39,635 bases of DNA from positions 1 to 39,635 of the forward strand of contig NZ_FOPS01000016.1 in NCBI RefSeq assembly GCF_900113545.1, written 5' to 3'. The translations under genes were made by a program, and so were the position numbers. Below, piece by piece: positions 10,000 through 19,704 of the stretch (positions within the stretch are counted from its first letter, which is position 1; every line of letters begins with the position of its first letter). The stretch comes from Neisseria elongata subsp. elongata (lineage in GTDB: Bacteria > Pseudomonadota > Gammaproteobacteria > Burkholderiales > Neisseriaceae). A model generated the notes under the pieces. That model had not been told where the DNA came from. It made no database searches and saw nothing but the letters and a program-made list of their open reading frames with translations.

Positions 10000-10678
10000 T
10001 GCGTCCTACCTTTCTGCGTTTATGCTCTTGTTCAGGTTTATTCAAAACAATATCTTTGCCTTCACCAGTATATACCCAAACCTTTAATCCAATTACACCA
10101 TATGTAGTATTTGCCTCACTGGTAGCATAACTTACATTAGCACGCAAAGTATGCAAAGGCACACGCCCTTCTCGGTACCATTCACTACGGGCAATATCAG
10201 CACCATTTAACCGTCCAGAGGTCATAATTTTGATACCTTTTGCACCAACACGCATAGCATTTTGCATGGCACGCTTCATAGCACGACGAAATTGAACACG
10301 CTTTTCCAATTGCTGAGCTATTCCATCTGCAATAATTTGCGCATCCAATTCAGGTTTCCGAATCTCTTCGATATTAACATGAACAGGAACACCCATTAAA
10401 TTTTGCAAATCACGTTTTAACACATCAATATCTTCACCTTTTCTACCAATCACCATTCCTGGCCGAGCCGAGAAAATAGTAACACGAGCAGATTTGGCTG
10501 GCCTCTCAATAACAACACGGCCAATTGATGCATTGGACAAGCGTTTCCGTAAATATTCACGAACATCAATATCTTGCTTTAAGACAACAGAAAAATCGCT
10601 ACTTTTAGCAAACCACTTTGAAGACCAATCTTTATTTACTGCCAAACGAAAGCCAGTTGGATGAATTTTTTGTCCCAT
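9983..10678 (-). CDS. rpsC: 30S ribosomal protein S3
   Basis: The 231-residue product starts [20 protein letters not shown]. It has a KH domain with the GXXG loop in [17 protein letters not shown] and the C-terminal S3 domain with the signature [21 protein letters not shown]3 forms the mRNA entry helicase site with S4 and S5. Its coding end overlaps rplP. Confidence 0.99.
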   Translation of the reverse strand: MGQKIHPTGFRLAVNKDWSSKWFAKSSDFSVVLKQDIDVREYLRKRLSNASIGRVVIERPAKSARVTIFSARPGMVIGRKGEDIDVLKRDLQNLMGVPVHVNIEEIRKPELDAQIIADGIAQQLEKRVQFRRAMKRAMQNAMRVGAKGIKIMTSGRLNGADIARSEWYREGRVPLHTLRANVSYATSEANTTYGVIGLKVWVYTGEGKDIVLNKPEQEHKRRKVGRNAATN

Positions 10679-10687
10679 AGCTTTTCC

Positions 10688-11017
10688 TTAGTTACCCACC
10701 GTCACAGCAATATGACATGTTTGTTTTTCAATACGATTTCCACGACCCTTAGCTCGAGCCTGAAAGCGTTTTAATGAGGCGGCTTTATCCACACAAATCA
10801 TAACAACCTTCAGATCGTCAATATCAGCACCTTCATTATGCTCTGCATTGGCAATCGCAGACTCCAGTACTTTTCTAATCAACTCAGCACCTTTTTTAGG
10901 GCTAAAAGTCAAAATATTCAGGGCGTGGGCAACATTTTTTCCACGAATTAAATCTGCTACTAAACGAGCTTTCTGAGCAGAAATACGGGCATTCTTATGT
11001 AATGCAGATACTCTCAT
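10688..11017 (-). CDS. rplV: 50S ribosomal protein L22
   Basis: The 109-residue product contains [19 protein letters not shown] and the beta-hairpin [20 protein letters not shown] that lines the exit tunnel, where macrolide-resistance changes occur in the family. No insertion or deletion is visible in the hairpin. It lies 10 nt after rpsS. Confidence 0.99.
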   Translation of the reverse strand: MRVSALHKNARISAQKARLVADLIRGKNVAHALNILTFSPKKGAELIRKVLESAIANAEHNEGADIDDLKVVMICVDKAASLKRFQARAKGRGNRIEKQTCHIAVTVGN

Positions 11018-11027
11018 GTCTTACCCC

Positions 11028-11306
11028 CTACTTTTTCTTCGCTTTTTTATCAGCTAAGTGACCCTTAAAGGTACGGGTCAATGAGAATTCACCTAATTTA
11101 TGACCTACCATATTATCACTGATAAAAACAGGCACATGTGTCCGCCCATTATGCACTGCAATTGTCAGACCAATAAAATCAGGCAAAATAGTAGAACGGC
11201 GAGACCAAGTCTTAATTGGGCGTTTATCATTGCTTGCACGAGCTGCATCAACTTTTTTCAGCAAATGCAAATCAACATATGGGCCTTTTTTTAATGAACG
11301 AGCCAT
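11028..11306 (-). CDS. rpsS: 30S ribosomal protein S19
   Basis: The 92-residue product starts [20 protein letters not shown] and contains the signature [21 protein letters not shown]19 sits in the 30S head with S13. It starts 5 nt after the rplB stop and has normal length. Confidence 0.99.
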
Positions 11307-11311
11307 ATTAA

Positions 11312-12145
11312 TTAACCTTTATTCGAGTAACGACGTCGAACAATCATATTGTTCGTGCGTTTATTATTGCGAGTACGATAACCTTTTGCCGGAGTACCCC
11401 AAGGGCTAACAGGCTCGCGAGCTTCACCAGTACGACCTTCACCACCACCATGAGGGTGATCCACCGGGTTCATTACCACACCACGAACAGTCGGTCTAAC
11501 ACCGCGCCAACGATTAGCACCAGCCTTGCCAATTTTTTGCAAACTTTGCTCTTCATTGCCTACTTCACCAATTGTGGCACGGCAATCAACATGAATCTTA
11601 CGGACTTCACCAGAGCGCAGACGAATCTGAGCGTAAACCCCTTCTTTAGCAAGCAAAACTGCAGATGCTCCAGCAGAACGTGCAATCTGCGCACCTTTAC
11701 CAGGCTTCATCTCGATACAGTGAATGGTTGTACCAACCGGGATATTACGAATCGGCAAAGTATTGCCCGCTTTAATGGGAGCCTCTGCACCAGAAATCAG
11801 TACCGCACCAGCCTGAATGCCTCGAGGGGCAATGATATAGCGGCGCTCACCATCTGCATAACACAGAAGAGCAATATGAGCAGTACGATTTGGATCGTAT
11901 TCGATTCTTTCTACTTTAGCGGCAATACCATCCTTGTTGCGCTTAAAATCTACCACACGATAATGATGTTTGTGACCACCACCTTTGTGACGGGTAGTGA
12001 TATGGCCATTATTATTACGTCCAGCAGTAGTTTTTTTCTTCTCAACCAGAGCCGCAAATGGCGCACCTTTATGCAAACCTTCAGTAGTTACGCGAACCAT
12101 GCCGCGTCGACCAGCGGAAGTAGGCTTCATTTTTACAATAGCCAT
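11312..12145 (-). CDS. rplB: 50S ribosomal protein L2
   Basis: The 277-residue product starts [20 protein letters not shown]. It contains the C-terminal signature [14 protein letters not shown], whose conserved histidine is needed for full peptidyl-transferase activity in the family. L2 joins the subunits and binds 23S rRNA near the active centre. Both the OB-fold and SH3-like parts are complete. Confidence 0.99.
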
Positions 12146-12151
12146 CTTACC

Positions 12152-12466
12152 TTACTCCTTATCAGCCACAGCAGCGGCAGCCTCGAGATCAAGCTCTTGA
12201 CCTTCAACCAAACTTACATAAGCTTTTTTTACATCGCTACGACGACCAACAGTGCGACCAAAACGTTTTACTTTACCTTTGGTTGTAGTTGTCGTTACCG
12301 AAGCCACTTGAACACCAAACAAAAGTTCAACAGCTGCCTTAATCTCCGATTTGGTAGAATCGGGCAATACTTTGAAAGTCATTTGGTTTCGCTTTTCAGC
12401 CAACAAATTGCTTTTTTCAGAAACAACAGGGGCTAAAATTACCTTCATCAAACGTTCTTGATTCAT
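12152..12466 (-). CDS. rplW: 50S ribosomal protein L23
   Basis: The 104-residue product starts [28 protein letters not shown] at 12475-12481 lies 8 nt before the ATG at 12464-12466 but only 2 nt before an upstream in-frame GTG at 12470-12472, so I choose the ATG. The ATG overlaps the rplD stop as ATGA, a translational-coupling junction. L23 is the trigger-factor and SRP docking protein at the tunnel exit. The Ala/Glu-rich tail ends AAVADKE. Confidence 0.96.
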   Translation of the reverse strand: MNQERLMKVILAPVVSEKSNLLAEKRNQMTFKVLPDSTKSEIKAAVELLFGVQVASVTTTTTKGKVKRFGRTVGRRSDVKKAYVSLVEGQELDLEAAAAVADKE

Positions 12467-13083
12467 ACCCACTGCTCCTCCAACTGGGCAATTGCATCCC
12501 TAGTAAAAACTACTTTTTTATAACGCAGCAAACTATAAGGATCAACTTGATGTGCTTCCAATACCAATACATTTGGCAAATTGCGGGAAGCCAAGTAAAC
12601 ATTCTCATCAAGCTGTTTAGTTACAAACAACACCTGTTCCAAACCTAAATTTTTTACCTGTCCGGCAAACTCTTTAGTTTTAGGAGTGGTGGCCGCCAGT
12701 TCTTCAACCACATAAAGCCGTTCGTCACGCACCAACTGCGACAGAATAGTCGCCATACCGGCACGGTACATTTTACGGTTTACTTTTTGAGTGAAATTTT
12801 CGTCAGGCTTGTTGGGGAATGCACGTCCACCACTACGCCATAACGGAGAAGAGGTCATACCTGAGCGGGCACGTCCCGTACCCTTTTGACGCCACGGCTT
12901 TTTAGTAGAATGTTTAACTTCTGCGCGAGTAAGCTGTGCACGATTACCGGAACGGGCATTCGCCAAAAATGCGGTTACCAACTGATGAACCAATGCCTCG
13001 TTATACTCACGCGCGAACAAAGCATCAGAAGCAGACAAAGCGCCTGAAACCTGACCTTGAGCGTTGATTATTTTTAATTCCAT
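12463..13083 (-). CDS. rplD: 50S ribosomal protein L4
   Basis: The 206-residue product contains the tunnel loop [20 protein letters not shown], the family signature, where erythromycin-resistance changes arise; no change in its layout is visible. In E. coli L4 also represses the S10 operon by acting on the leader. Here the leader precedes rplC, and rpsJ is absent. It overlaps rplC by 1 nt and rplW by 4 nt. Confidence 0.99.
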   Translation of the reverse strand: MELKIINAQGQVSGALSASDALFAREYNEALVHQLVTAFLANARSGNRAQLTRAEVKHSTKKPWRQKGTGRARSGMTSSPLWRSGGRAFPNKPDENFTQKVNRKMYRAGMATILSQLVRDERLYVVEELAATTPKTKEFAGQVKNLGLEQVLFVTKQLDENVYLASRNLPNVLVLEAHQVDPYSLLRYKKVVFTRDAIAQLEEQWV

Positions 13084-13727
13084 TACGCACCCACTTTCAC
13101 GCTAGGACGTACAATTACATCGCTATTCACAGCACCCGGCACTGCACCTTTAACAAGCAAAAGATGACGTTCTACATCAACACGTACAATTTCTAAATTT
13201 TGCACAGTTGCTTTAGTGTTACCGTACTGGCCCGCCATGCGCTGACCCGGGAAAACACGGCCCGGATCTTGAGCCATACCGATAGAGCCAGGCACACGAT
13301 GTGAGCGCGAGTTACCATGAGAGGTACGTTGAGAATCAAAATTGTGTCGTTTGATCGTACCGGAAAAACCTTTACCTTTTGAGGTTCCGGTAACGTCGAC
13401 CAGCTGACCGGCTTCAAACAGGGCTACAGTTACTTCGCCACCCGCTTGCAGTTCAGCAGCTTTTTCAGCAGAAACAGCAAATTCAACCAAACCGCGACCA
13501 GCTTCAACACCTGCTTTTGCAAAATGTCCAGCTTCAGCCTTGTTAACGCGATTTGCTTTTTTCTGACCGAAGGTAACTTGAACGGCCGTATAACCGTCAG
13601 CATCTTCGGATTTGAGTTGAGTGACGCGGTTCGGAGTCATTTCCAACACGGTTACCGGAACAGAAGCACCCTGTTCGTCAAACACGCGAGTCATGCCTAC
13701 CTTGCGCCCAACCAGACCTAATGTCAT
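13083..13727 (-). CDS. rplC: 50S ribosomal protein L3
   Basis: The 214-residue product starts [20 protein letters not shown] and has the L3 loop [20 protein letters not shown] with [10 protein letters not shown], the region that reaches the peptidyl-transferase centre and carries the modified glutamine in E. coli. It is the first gene of the transcript in this window, although rpsJ normally precedes it. It is GC-richer (about 58% in a sampled line) than the genes that follow. Confidence 0.99.
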   Translation of the reverse strand: MTLGLVGRKVGMTRVFDEQGASVPVTVLEMTPNRVTQLKSEDADGYTAVQVTFGQKKANRVNKAEAGHFAKAGVEAGRGLVEFAVSAEKAAELQAGGEVTVALFEAGQLVDVTGTSKGKGFSGTIKRHNFDSQRTSHGNSRSHRVPGSIGMAQDPGRVFPGQRMAGQYGNTKATVQNLEIVRVDVERHLLLVKGAVPGAVNSDVIVRPSVKVGA

Positions 13728-13749
13728 GATTATTTTCCTTAAATAAAGG

Positions 13750-13771
13750 GGTTAGCTACGATTGGCTAACC
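13750..13771 (-). promoter_or_regulatory. Stem-loop in the rplC leader, promoter-distal
   Basis: GGTTAGC (13750-13756) and GCTAACC (13765-13771) form a 7-bp stem with an 8-nt loop, 22 nt before the rplC start codon. It has no adjacent U-run, so it is more likely a leader structure than a terminator. Confidence 0.5.
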
Positions 13772-13790
13772 ATTCGGACAAAAATAAATT

Positions 13791-13809
13791 CTTGGCATCG
13801 AATGCCAAG
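13791..13809 (-). promoter_or_regulatory. Stem-loop at the 5' end of the rplC transcript
   Basis: CTTGGCAT (13791-13798) and ATGCCAAG (13802-13809) form a perfect 8-bp stem with a 3-nt loop. It would lie at the very 5' end of the transcript that starts from the promoter at 13816-13845, so it may stabilise the RNA or take part in autoregulation. Confidence 0.55.
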
Positions 13810-13815
13810 CCCCGC

Positions 13816-13845
13816 ACTATACTACATTAGCGCATGTATTTTCAA
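13816..13845 (-). promoter_or_regulatory. Predicted rplC (S10 operon) promoter
   Basis: Minus strand TTGAAA (13840-13845), 18-nt spacer, TATAGT (13816-13821), followed by GCGGGG. A GC-rich discriminator after the -10 is typical of stringently controlled ribosomal promoters. Transcription would begin near 13809-13811, giving a leader of about 80 nt with two stem-loops. Confidence 0.7.
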
Positions 13846-13908
13846 GAAAAATATCGGATTTCACATACTTGTCGGCCAATCGTTGTATTTTTTCGGTAAC
13901 GCAATAAT

Positions 13909-13940
13909 CAGGCCGTCTGAAAATCAAAAAGGGCGGCCTG
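13909..13940 (-). terminator. Uptake-sequence hairpin downstream of fba
   Basis: CAGGCCG (13909-13915) pairs with CGGCCTG (13934-13940). One arm is the uptake sequence AGGCCGTCTGAA. It lies about 57 nt after the fba stop and upstream of the rplC promoter, so it likely separates fba from the ribosomal transcript. The stem is short and the U-run weak. Confidence 0.5.
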
Positions 13941-13996
13941 AAATTATTTTTCAAACCACCCTTAAACCGATAAATCAACTCTGATTTCACTTACCC

Positions 13997-15061
13997 TTAA
14001 CGGATTACCTGACTCAGTTCGCCTTTGGCGTAGCGGTCGGCCATTTTTTCAAGTGATACAGGTTTGATTTTGCCTGCCTGACCTTCGCAACCGAATGCGA
14101 GGTAGCGATCGAGACAGATTTGTTTCATGGCTTCGACGGTTTTGCTCAGGTATTTGCGCGGGTCGAATTCGGACGGATTTTCTGCCATGAAGCGGCGGAT
14201 GGCGCCGGTGGAGGCGAGGCGCAGGTCAGTGTCGATGTTGACTTTGCGCACGCCGTGTTTGATGCCTTCGACGATTTCTTCTACGGGTACGCCGTAGGTT
14301 TCGCCGATTTTACCACCGTATTCGTTGATGACTTTCAGCCATTCTTGCGGAACGGAGCTGGAGCCGTGCATGACGATGTGGGTGTTGGGCAGGGCTTGGT
14401 GGATTTCTTTGATGCGGTCGATGCGCAACACTTCGCCGGTGGGCGGGCGGGTGAATTTGTACGCGCCGTGGCTGGTGCCGACGGCGATGGCGAGCGCGTC
14501 CACGCCGGTGTCTTTGACGAAGCGCACGGCATCTTCGACGCTGGTGAGCATTTGGTCGTGTGAGAGTTTACCGACTGCGCCTACGCCGTCTTCTTCGCCT
14601 GCTTCGCCGGTTTCGAGGTTGCCCAATACGCCGATTTCGCCCTCGACGGATACGCCGCAGGCGTGGGAGAAGTTCACGACGGTACGGGTGGCGTTGACGT
14701 TGTATTCGTAGGTGGACGGGGTTTTGCCGTCTTCCATCAGCGAGCCGTCCATCATGACGGAGGAGAAGCCCAGTTGGATGGAGCGTTGGCACACGTCGGG
14801 TGATGCGCCGTGGTCTTGGTGCATGACGACGGGGATGTGCGGAAATTCTTCGACGGCCGCCAGAATCAGGTGGCGTAAAAACGGCGCACCTGCATATTTG
14901 CGCGCGCCGGCGGATGCTTGAACGATAACGGGGGCATTGACGGAATCGGCAGCCTCCATAATGGCGCGCATTTGCTCAAGATTATTAACGTTGAATGCGG
15001 GCAGGCCGTAGCTGTTTTCTGCTGCATGGTCGAGCAGTTGGCGCATGGATACGAGTGCCAT
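13997..15061 (-). CDS. fba: Fructose-bisphosphate aldolase, class II
   Basis: The 354-residue enzyme cleaves fructose 1,6-bisphosphate to dihydroxyacetone phosphate and glyceraldehyde 3-phosphate, and runs in reverse for gluconeogenesis. Class II zinc features are present: [12 protein letters not shown] with H81, catalytic D83 and H84, then GTSHGAYKF and [10 protein letters not shown], which carry the other metal histidines. Length and motifs fit the long class IIA/Calvin-cycle subtype. The start [15 protein letters not shown] follows an AGGAG (GGAGTTTCCT before ATG). It is a single-gene unit between two uptake-sequence hairpins, with a clear extended -10 promoter. Confidence 0.97.
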   Translation of the reverse strand: MALVSMRQLLDHAAENSYGLPAFNVNNLEQMRAIMEAADSVNAPVIVQASAGARKYAGAPFLRHLILAAVEEFPHIPVVMHQDHGASPDVCQRSIQLGFSSVMMDGSLMEDGKTPSTYEYNVNATRTVVNFSHACGVSVEGEIGVLGNLETGEAGEEDGVGAVGKLSHDQMLTSVEDAVRFVKDTGVDALAIAVGTSHGAYKFTRPPTGEVLRIDRIKEIHQALPNTHIVMHGSSSVPQEWLKVINEYGGKIGETYGVPVEEIVEGIKHGVRKVNIDTDLRLASTGAIRRFMAENPSEFDPRKYLSKTVEAMKQICLDRYLAFGCEGQAGKIKPVSLEKMADRYAKGELSQVIR

Positions 15062-15105
15062 AGGAAACTCCTGTTTGAATGTGTAATTGACTGTAATCGG
15101 AATGG

Positions 15106-15134
15106 ATTATAGCAAAGAAGAGAGGCCGTCTGAA
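15106..15134 (-). promoter_or_regulatory. Predicted fba promoter with its -35 inside an uptake sequence
   Basis: On the minus strand TTCAGA (15129-15134), part of the uptake sequence TTCAGACGGCCTC, is followed by a 17-nt spacer and a perfect TATAAT (15106-15111) with an upstream TGC that makes it an extended -10. The same hairpin also serves as the terminator of the upstream gene. Confidence 0.65.
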
Positions 15135-15161
15135 AGGCAGATGCACTTTTCAGACGGCCTC
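15122..15161 (-). terminator. Inverted uptake-sequence pair, terminator of the halogenase-like gene
   Basis: GAGGCCGTCTGAAA (15122-15135) and its exact complement (15148-15161) form a 14-bp stem with a 12-nt loop, 12 nt after the stop of the upstream gene. Paired uptake sequences are common terminators in Neisseria. Confidence 0.85.
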
Positions 15162-15173
15162 AAAACATCCTGA

Positions 15174-16385
15174 TTAGCCGAACAGCATTTGCGAATCGCT
15201 GACGCAGGGGTTGTTTCTATCCCAAGCATATCCGGCCAAAATCGCGCAGAGCATACGGCGGACATCGGGATTGCATTTTTTATCGAATATCAAATCTTGG
15301 AACCCCCCGTCATACCATCCCTTGATGTAACTGCCGAACGCGGTAACGCCGCCCATCAAAGGAACGGAGAACTCTTTATGCCAATCCACCTTACCTCCGC
15401 GCAACTCGCGAATCACGCAATCTGCCGCCAACTTGGCCGACTGCACGGCTATCGTTACCCCCGATGAGAACACGGGGTCGAGAAACTCGCCCGACGCACC
15501 CAGCAGGGCGAAATGGCGGCCGTAAAGCCCTTTTACTTTGGTGGTATAACCCGGCAGGTAGTTAAACGGAAAATCGTTGTCCCATTTTGCATCGGCAAGG
15601 ATTTCCGCCAGATAAGGCACTTCCGACACCGCCTGCTTCAGAATGTGGGCACTGCTGTCGTGACCGAAATAACGTTCTTCGCCGACCACGCCGACGGAAC
15701 TGCGGCCGTTACTGAACGGAATCAGCCACAACCAAACATCACGATGCTTCGGATGAATGCACACCAAATTCTTATTGCGGTCGAATTTCGGCGAAGTGAT
15801 GCGGTCGTCGATGTGGGTAAAATGCACTTGGCGCATCACCGTATTCGGCGGCAAATCCCAGCCCATCAAGCGCGGCAGGGCTCGATAGAAACCGCTGGCA
15901 TCCAACACGAAACGGGTTTCCATATCATAGGTTTCGCCGTTTTCCCGCTGCACGGTCAGCAGTACTGTATCGCCTTCGTTGTCGAACGCCTTCAAACTTT
16001 CGCCGAAGCGCACCGCCACGCCCTGCCTTTCCACTTCGTCTATCAGCAGTTTGTCAAACGCGGCACGCGGCACATTGAACGCCGTTTCATTGCCGGTGCC
16101 GAATTTATCCAAAAAACTAAACGAGGTATATTCATCACCCCAAGAAAATGCAAAACCGTTTTTATACTGAAACCCCAGGCCCGCCGCCTGAACCGCCCTC
16201 AGCAAGCCCGCCTCTTCAAGCACATCCATCGCATAAGGCAGCAGGCTCTCGCCAATCACAAAACGGGGAAAATGCTGCTTCTCCAACACGCAGACACTCA
16301 GGCCGCTCCGATTCAACAAAGCCGCAGCCACAGAGCCTGCAGGTCCCGCGCCGATAATCGCCACATCGTAAATAAATGCAGACAT
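15174..16385 (-). CDS. FAD-dependent oxidoreductase resembling phenol/pyrrole-type flavin halogenases
   Basis: The 403-residue protein starts MSAFIYDVAIIGAGPAGSVA, with the FAD-binding GAGPAG at 12-17. It carries three features of flavin-dependent halogenases. A lysine K75 sits in YKNGFAFSW, where halogenases keep their catalytic lysine. WLWLIP (218-223) matches the WXWXIP motif that separates halogenases from monooxygenases. FLDPVFSSG (301-309) matches the FX(2)PX(2)SXG motif. A geranylgeranyl-reductase-like oxidoreductase of the same superfamily is the main alternative. It lies alone between fba and purB, with no carrier protein, flavin reductase or synthase beside it, so the substrate is unknown. 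It has an AT-rich leader and its own terminator. Confidence 0.8.
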   Translation of the reverse strand: MSAFIYDVAIIGAGPAGSVAAALLNRSGLSVCVLEKQHFPRFVIGESLLPYAMDVLEEAGLLRAVQAAGLGFQYKNGFAFSWGDEYTSFSFLDKFGTGNETAFNVPRAAFDKLLIDEVERQGVAVRFGESLKAFDNEGDTVLLTVQRENGETYDMETRFVLDASGFYRALPRLMGWDLPPNTVMRQVHFTHIDDRITSPKFDRNKNLVCIHPKHRDVWLWLIPFSNGRSSVGVVGEERYFGHDSSAHILKQAVSEVPYLAEILADAKWDNDFPFNYLPGYTTKVKGLYGRHFALLGASGEFLDPVFSSGVTIAVQSAKLAADCVIRELRGGKVDWHKEFSVPLMGGVTAFGSYIKGWYDGGFQDLIFDKKCNPDVRRMLCAILAGYAWDRNNPCVSDSQMLFG

Positions 16386-16663
16386 CGTTCACCCTTTTTT
16401 TTTAAATCTGATTGAATATTTGCCGTTACACGATCTTACATATCCCATTTTAACGACAAACGGCAGAAGCTGACAATCGGATGGCATGTTTATCCGTTCC
16501 CGGCCGTCTGAACCCGCCCAAGCAAACAAACGGACACGGCCAAACCGCCAAACTAAAAAACAGCACCCGCCCTGTTCAGACGGCCCCACTCGGGAAAAAG
16601 GCCGTCTGAAAACACAACAGCCATTGCATTTTCAGACGGCCTTTCCGCCGCGTCAGCCGGACA
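16386..16663. other. Spacer with several uptake sequences
   Basis: This 278-nt gap between the halogenase-like gene and purB holds single uptake cores at about 16502-16512 (GGCCGTCTGAA) and 16576-16586 (rc form), plus the paired terminator at 16597-16644. No gene is supported; a 66-codon open frame begins inside an uptake sequence and has no family character. Confidence 0.7.
16597..16644 (-). terminator. Inverted uptake-sequence pair, purB terminator
   Basis: A 16-bp perfect stem: AAAGGCCGTCTGAAAA at 16597-16612 and its complement at 16629-16644. On the minus strand it is followed by TTTTT-type residues, 19 nt after the purB stop. Confidence 0.88.
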
Positions 16664-18075
<1,412 letters not shown>

Positions 18076-18103
18076 CTTCAAACCGCCGCACAAACACCCC
18101 CAA

Positions 18104-18144
18104 AGGCCGTCTGAAAACCACCCATCCCCGCTTTCAGACGGCCT
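18104..18144. repeat. Inverted uptake-sequence pair in the purB/xseB divergent region
   Basis: AGGCCGTCTGAAA (18104-18116) and its complement (18132-18144) form a 13-bp stem with a 15-nt loop. It lies between two divergently transcribed genes, where it cannot terminate either one. It may insulate the promoters or simply serve DNA uptake. Confidence 0.85.
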
Positions 18145-18224
18145 CAAAACCCCAAAATGCCGCACAATGGCATTTCATCAACAGCGGCGATACAATGCCC
18201 CTTTTTGCACCACCCGAATCCGAC

Positions 18225-18455
18225 ATGAAAAAATCCCCCACCCCGAAAACATTCGAAGAAGCAATCAAACGCCTCGAAACCATCACCCAGTCCATGCAAA
18301 ACAGCGAAATGCCGCTGGAAGAAGCACTCGCCGCCTACCAAGAAGGCAACGAACTGGTCAAATACTGCCAAACCAAACTGGCCGAAGTCGAACAAAAACT
18401 GCAAGTGCTCGATGCCGACGGCCTCAAGGAGCTGACACTCGATGCCGACGAATGA
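18225..18455 (+). CDS. xseB: Exodeoxyribonuclease VII small subunit
   Basis: The 76-residue product starts [20 protein letters not shown] and contains the XseB helical core [20 protein letters not shown]. XseB binds in several copies to the XseA catalytic subunit of the single-strand exonuclease. An in-frame ATG at 18195 would add ten residues, but a TACAAT at 18191-18196 could be the -10, and that would place the start of transcription beyond it. The end overlaps ispA by 14 nt; the xseB-ispA pairing is common in Proteobacteria. xseA is not in the window. Confidence 0.93.
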   Translation: MKKSPTPKTFEEAIKRLETITQSMQNSEMPLEEALAAYQEGNELVKYCQTKLAEVEQKLQVLDADGLKELTLDADE

Positions 18456-19335
18456 ACTGAAAACCTGGCAGGCACAGGCGCAGGCGCAAACCGAACTGCT
18501 GCTCGCACGCCTGATGCCGTCTGAAAACCAACTCCCGCAAAGCCTGCACGAAACCATGCGCTACGCCGCCCTCGACGGCGGCAAACGCCTGCGCCCCCTG
18601 CTCGTGCTTGCCGCCTCCGAACTGGGCGAAGCCGTTCCCGATGCCGTCGAAGCCGCGATGGCGGCCATAGAACTCATACACGTCTACTCCCTCGTTCACG
18701 ACGACATGCCCGCCATGGACAACGACAGCCTGCGGCGCGGCCGCCCCACCTGCCACATCCGCTACGGCGAAGCCGCCGCCCTGCTCGCGGGCGACGCACT
18801 GCAAACCCTCGCCTTCGACCTCCTCAGCCGCCCCACCGCCCTGCCGCCGCAACGCCAGCTGCACATGCTCTCCACCCTCGCGCGCGCCTCCGGCAGCCTC
18901 GGCATGGCGGGCGGGCAGGCCATAGACCTCGCCAACGTCGGCCGCAGCATCACCCAAAGCGAACTCGAACAAATGCACAGTCTGAAAACAGGCGCACTCA
19001 TCCGCGCCGCCGCCGCCCTCGGCGGCCTCAGCTGTCCCGACCTGACCGACAACGACCTGCAACGCCTCGACCGCTACGCCGCCCGCCTCGGCCTCGCCTT
19101 CCAAGTCATAGACGACGTACTCGACTGCGAAGCCGACACCGCCACACTGGGCAAAACCGCCGGCAAAGACGCCGACAACGACAAACCGACCTACGTCAAA
19201 CTCATGGGCCTGTCGGCCGCACGACAATACGCCGAAACACTCGTGGCGGAAGCACTCGAAACACTCGAATCCTTCGGCAGCCGCGCCGCACACCTTCGCG
19301 GCCTCGCCCAATTCGTTACCGCGAGGAAAAACTGA
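18442..19335 (+). CDS. ispA: (2E,6E)-farnesyl diphosphate synthase
   Basis: The 297-residue prenyltransferase condenses dimethylallyl and isopentenyl diphosphates to farnesyl diphosphate, the precursor of undecaprenyl phosphate and quinone side chains. Both Asp-rich motifs are visible: DDMPAMD in [20 protein letters not shown], and DDVLD in [22 protein letters not shown] near residue 46 binds diphosphate. It overlaps the 3' end of xseB by 14 nt. An AT-type uptake sequence (ATGCCGTCTGAA, 18514-18525) lies in the coding sequence and encodes MPSE. Confidence 0.97.
   Translation: MPTNELKTWQAQAQAQTELLLARLMPSENQLPQSLHETMRYAALDGGKRLRPLLVLAASELGEAVPDAVEAAMAAIELIHVYSLVHDDMPAMDNDSLRRGRPTCHIRYGEAAALLAGDALQTLAFDLLSRPTALPPQRQLHMLSTLARASGSLGMAGGQAIDLANVGRSITQSELEQMHSLKTGALIRAAAALGGLSCPDLTDNDLQRLDRYAARLGLAFQVIDDVLDCEADTATLGKTAGKDADNDKPTYVKLMGLSAARQYAETLVAEALETLESFGSRAAHLRGLAQFVTARKN
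18514..18525 (+). repeat. AT-type 12-mer uptake sequence inside ispA
   Basis: ATGCCGTCTGAA, the form favoured by N. meningitidis and N. gonorrhoeae, whereas most others in this window begin AG. It is single, in frame, and translated as part of the protein. Confidence 0.9.
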
Positions 19336-19353
19336 CCCTTCCCCGACAACATA

Positions 19354-19397
19354 AAGGCCGTCTGAAAACCCGACACATCAAGTTTTCAGACGGCCTT
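19354..19397 (+). terminator. Inverted uptake-sequence pair, ispA terminator
   Basis: A 16-bp stem: AAGGCCGTCTGAAAAC at 19354-19369 pairs with 19382-19397, about 18 nt after the ispA stop. Confidence 0.88.
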
Positions 19398-19471
19398 CAT
19401 CCCAAATAACGGAAACGATGGCGGACAAACAACAAACAATCAATATAAAATCCCCGCAAAACAACCACAAA

Positions 19472-19626
19472 TATAGTGGATTAACAAAAATCAGGACAAG
19501 GCGGCGAGCCGCAGACAGTACAAATAGTACGGAACCGATTCACTTGGTGCTTCAGCACCTTAGAGAATCGTTCTCTTTGAGCTAAGGCGAGCCAACGCTG
19601 TACTGGTTTATATTTAATTCACCATA
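19472..19626. repeat. Full-length Correia element (about 155 bp)
   Basis: It starts TATAGTGGATTAACAAAAAT and ends with an imperfect inverted copy, TTTAATTCACCATA. The interior carries the family's typical ACCGATTCACTTGGTGCTTC segment. The right end differs from the consensus (CACCATA rather than CACTATA). Correia elements can carry promoters and RNase III or IHF sites; this one lies 78 nt upstream of the next gene and could influence it. Confidence 0.9.
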
Positions 19627-19704
19627 CAGCAAAACACACCAATCCGGCCTATTTAAACGTCGCCAACCACCAACCTCACCCGCAAACGCAAGAAAGGCAC
19701 ACCC

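Noticed and set aside
11450-12436. Long plus-strand open frame (328 codons) opposite rplB and rplW
   Set aside because: It lies antisense to two certain ribosomal genes, has low-complexity Thr/Ser/Asn composition and no ribosome site.
16389-16589. 66-codon frame between the halogenase-like gene and purB
   Set aside because: Its start lies in an uptake sequence and it resembles no protein.
18424-19311. 295-codon minus-strand frame opposite ispA
   Set aside because: Gly/Val/Phe-rich mirror of a GC-rich gene; no family character. Similar mirrors occur opposite fhs, metE, the M16 genes, dacB and uvrD.
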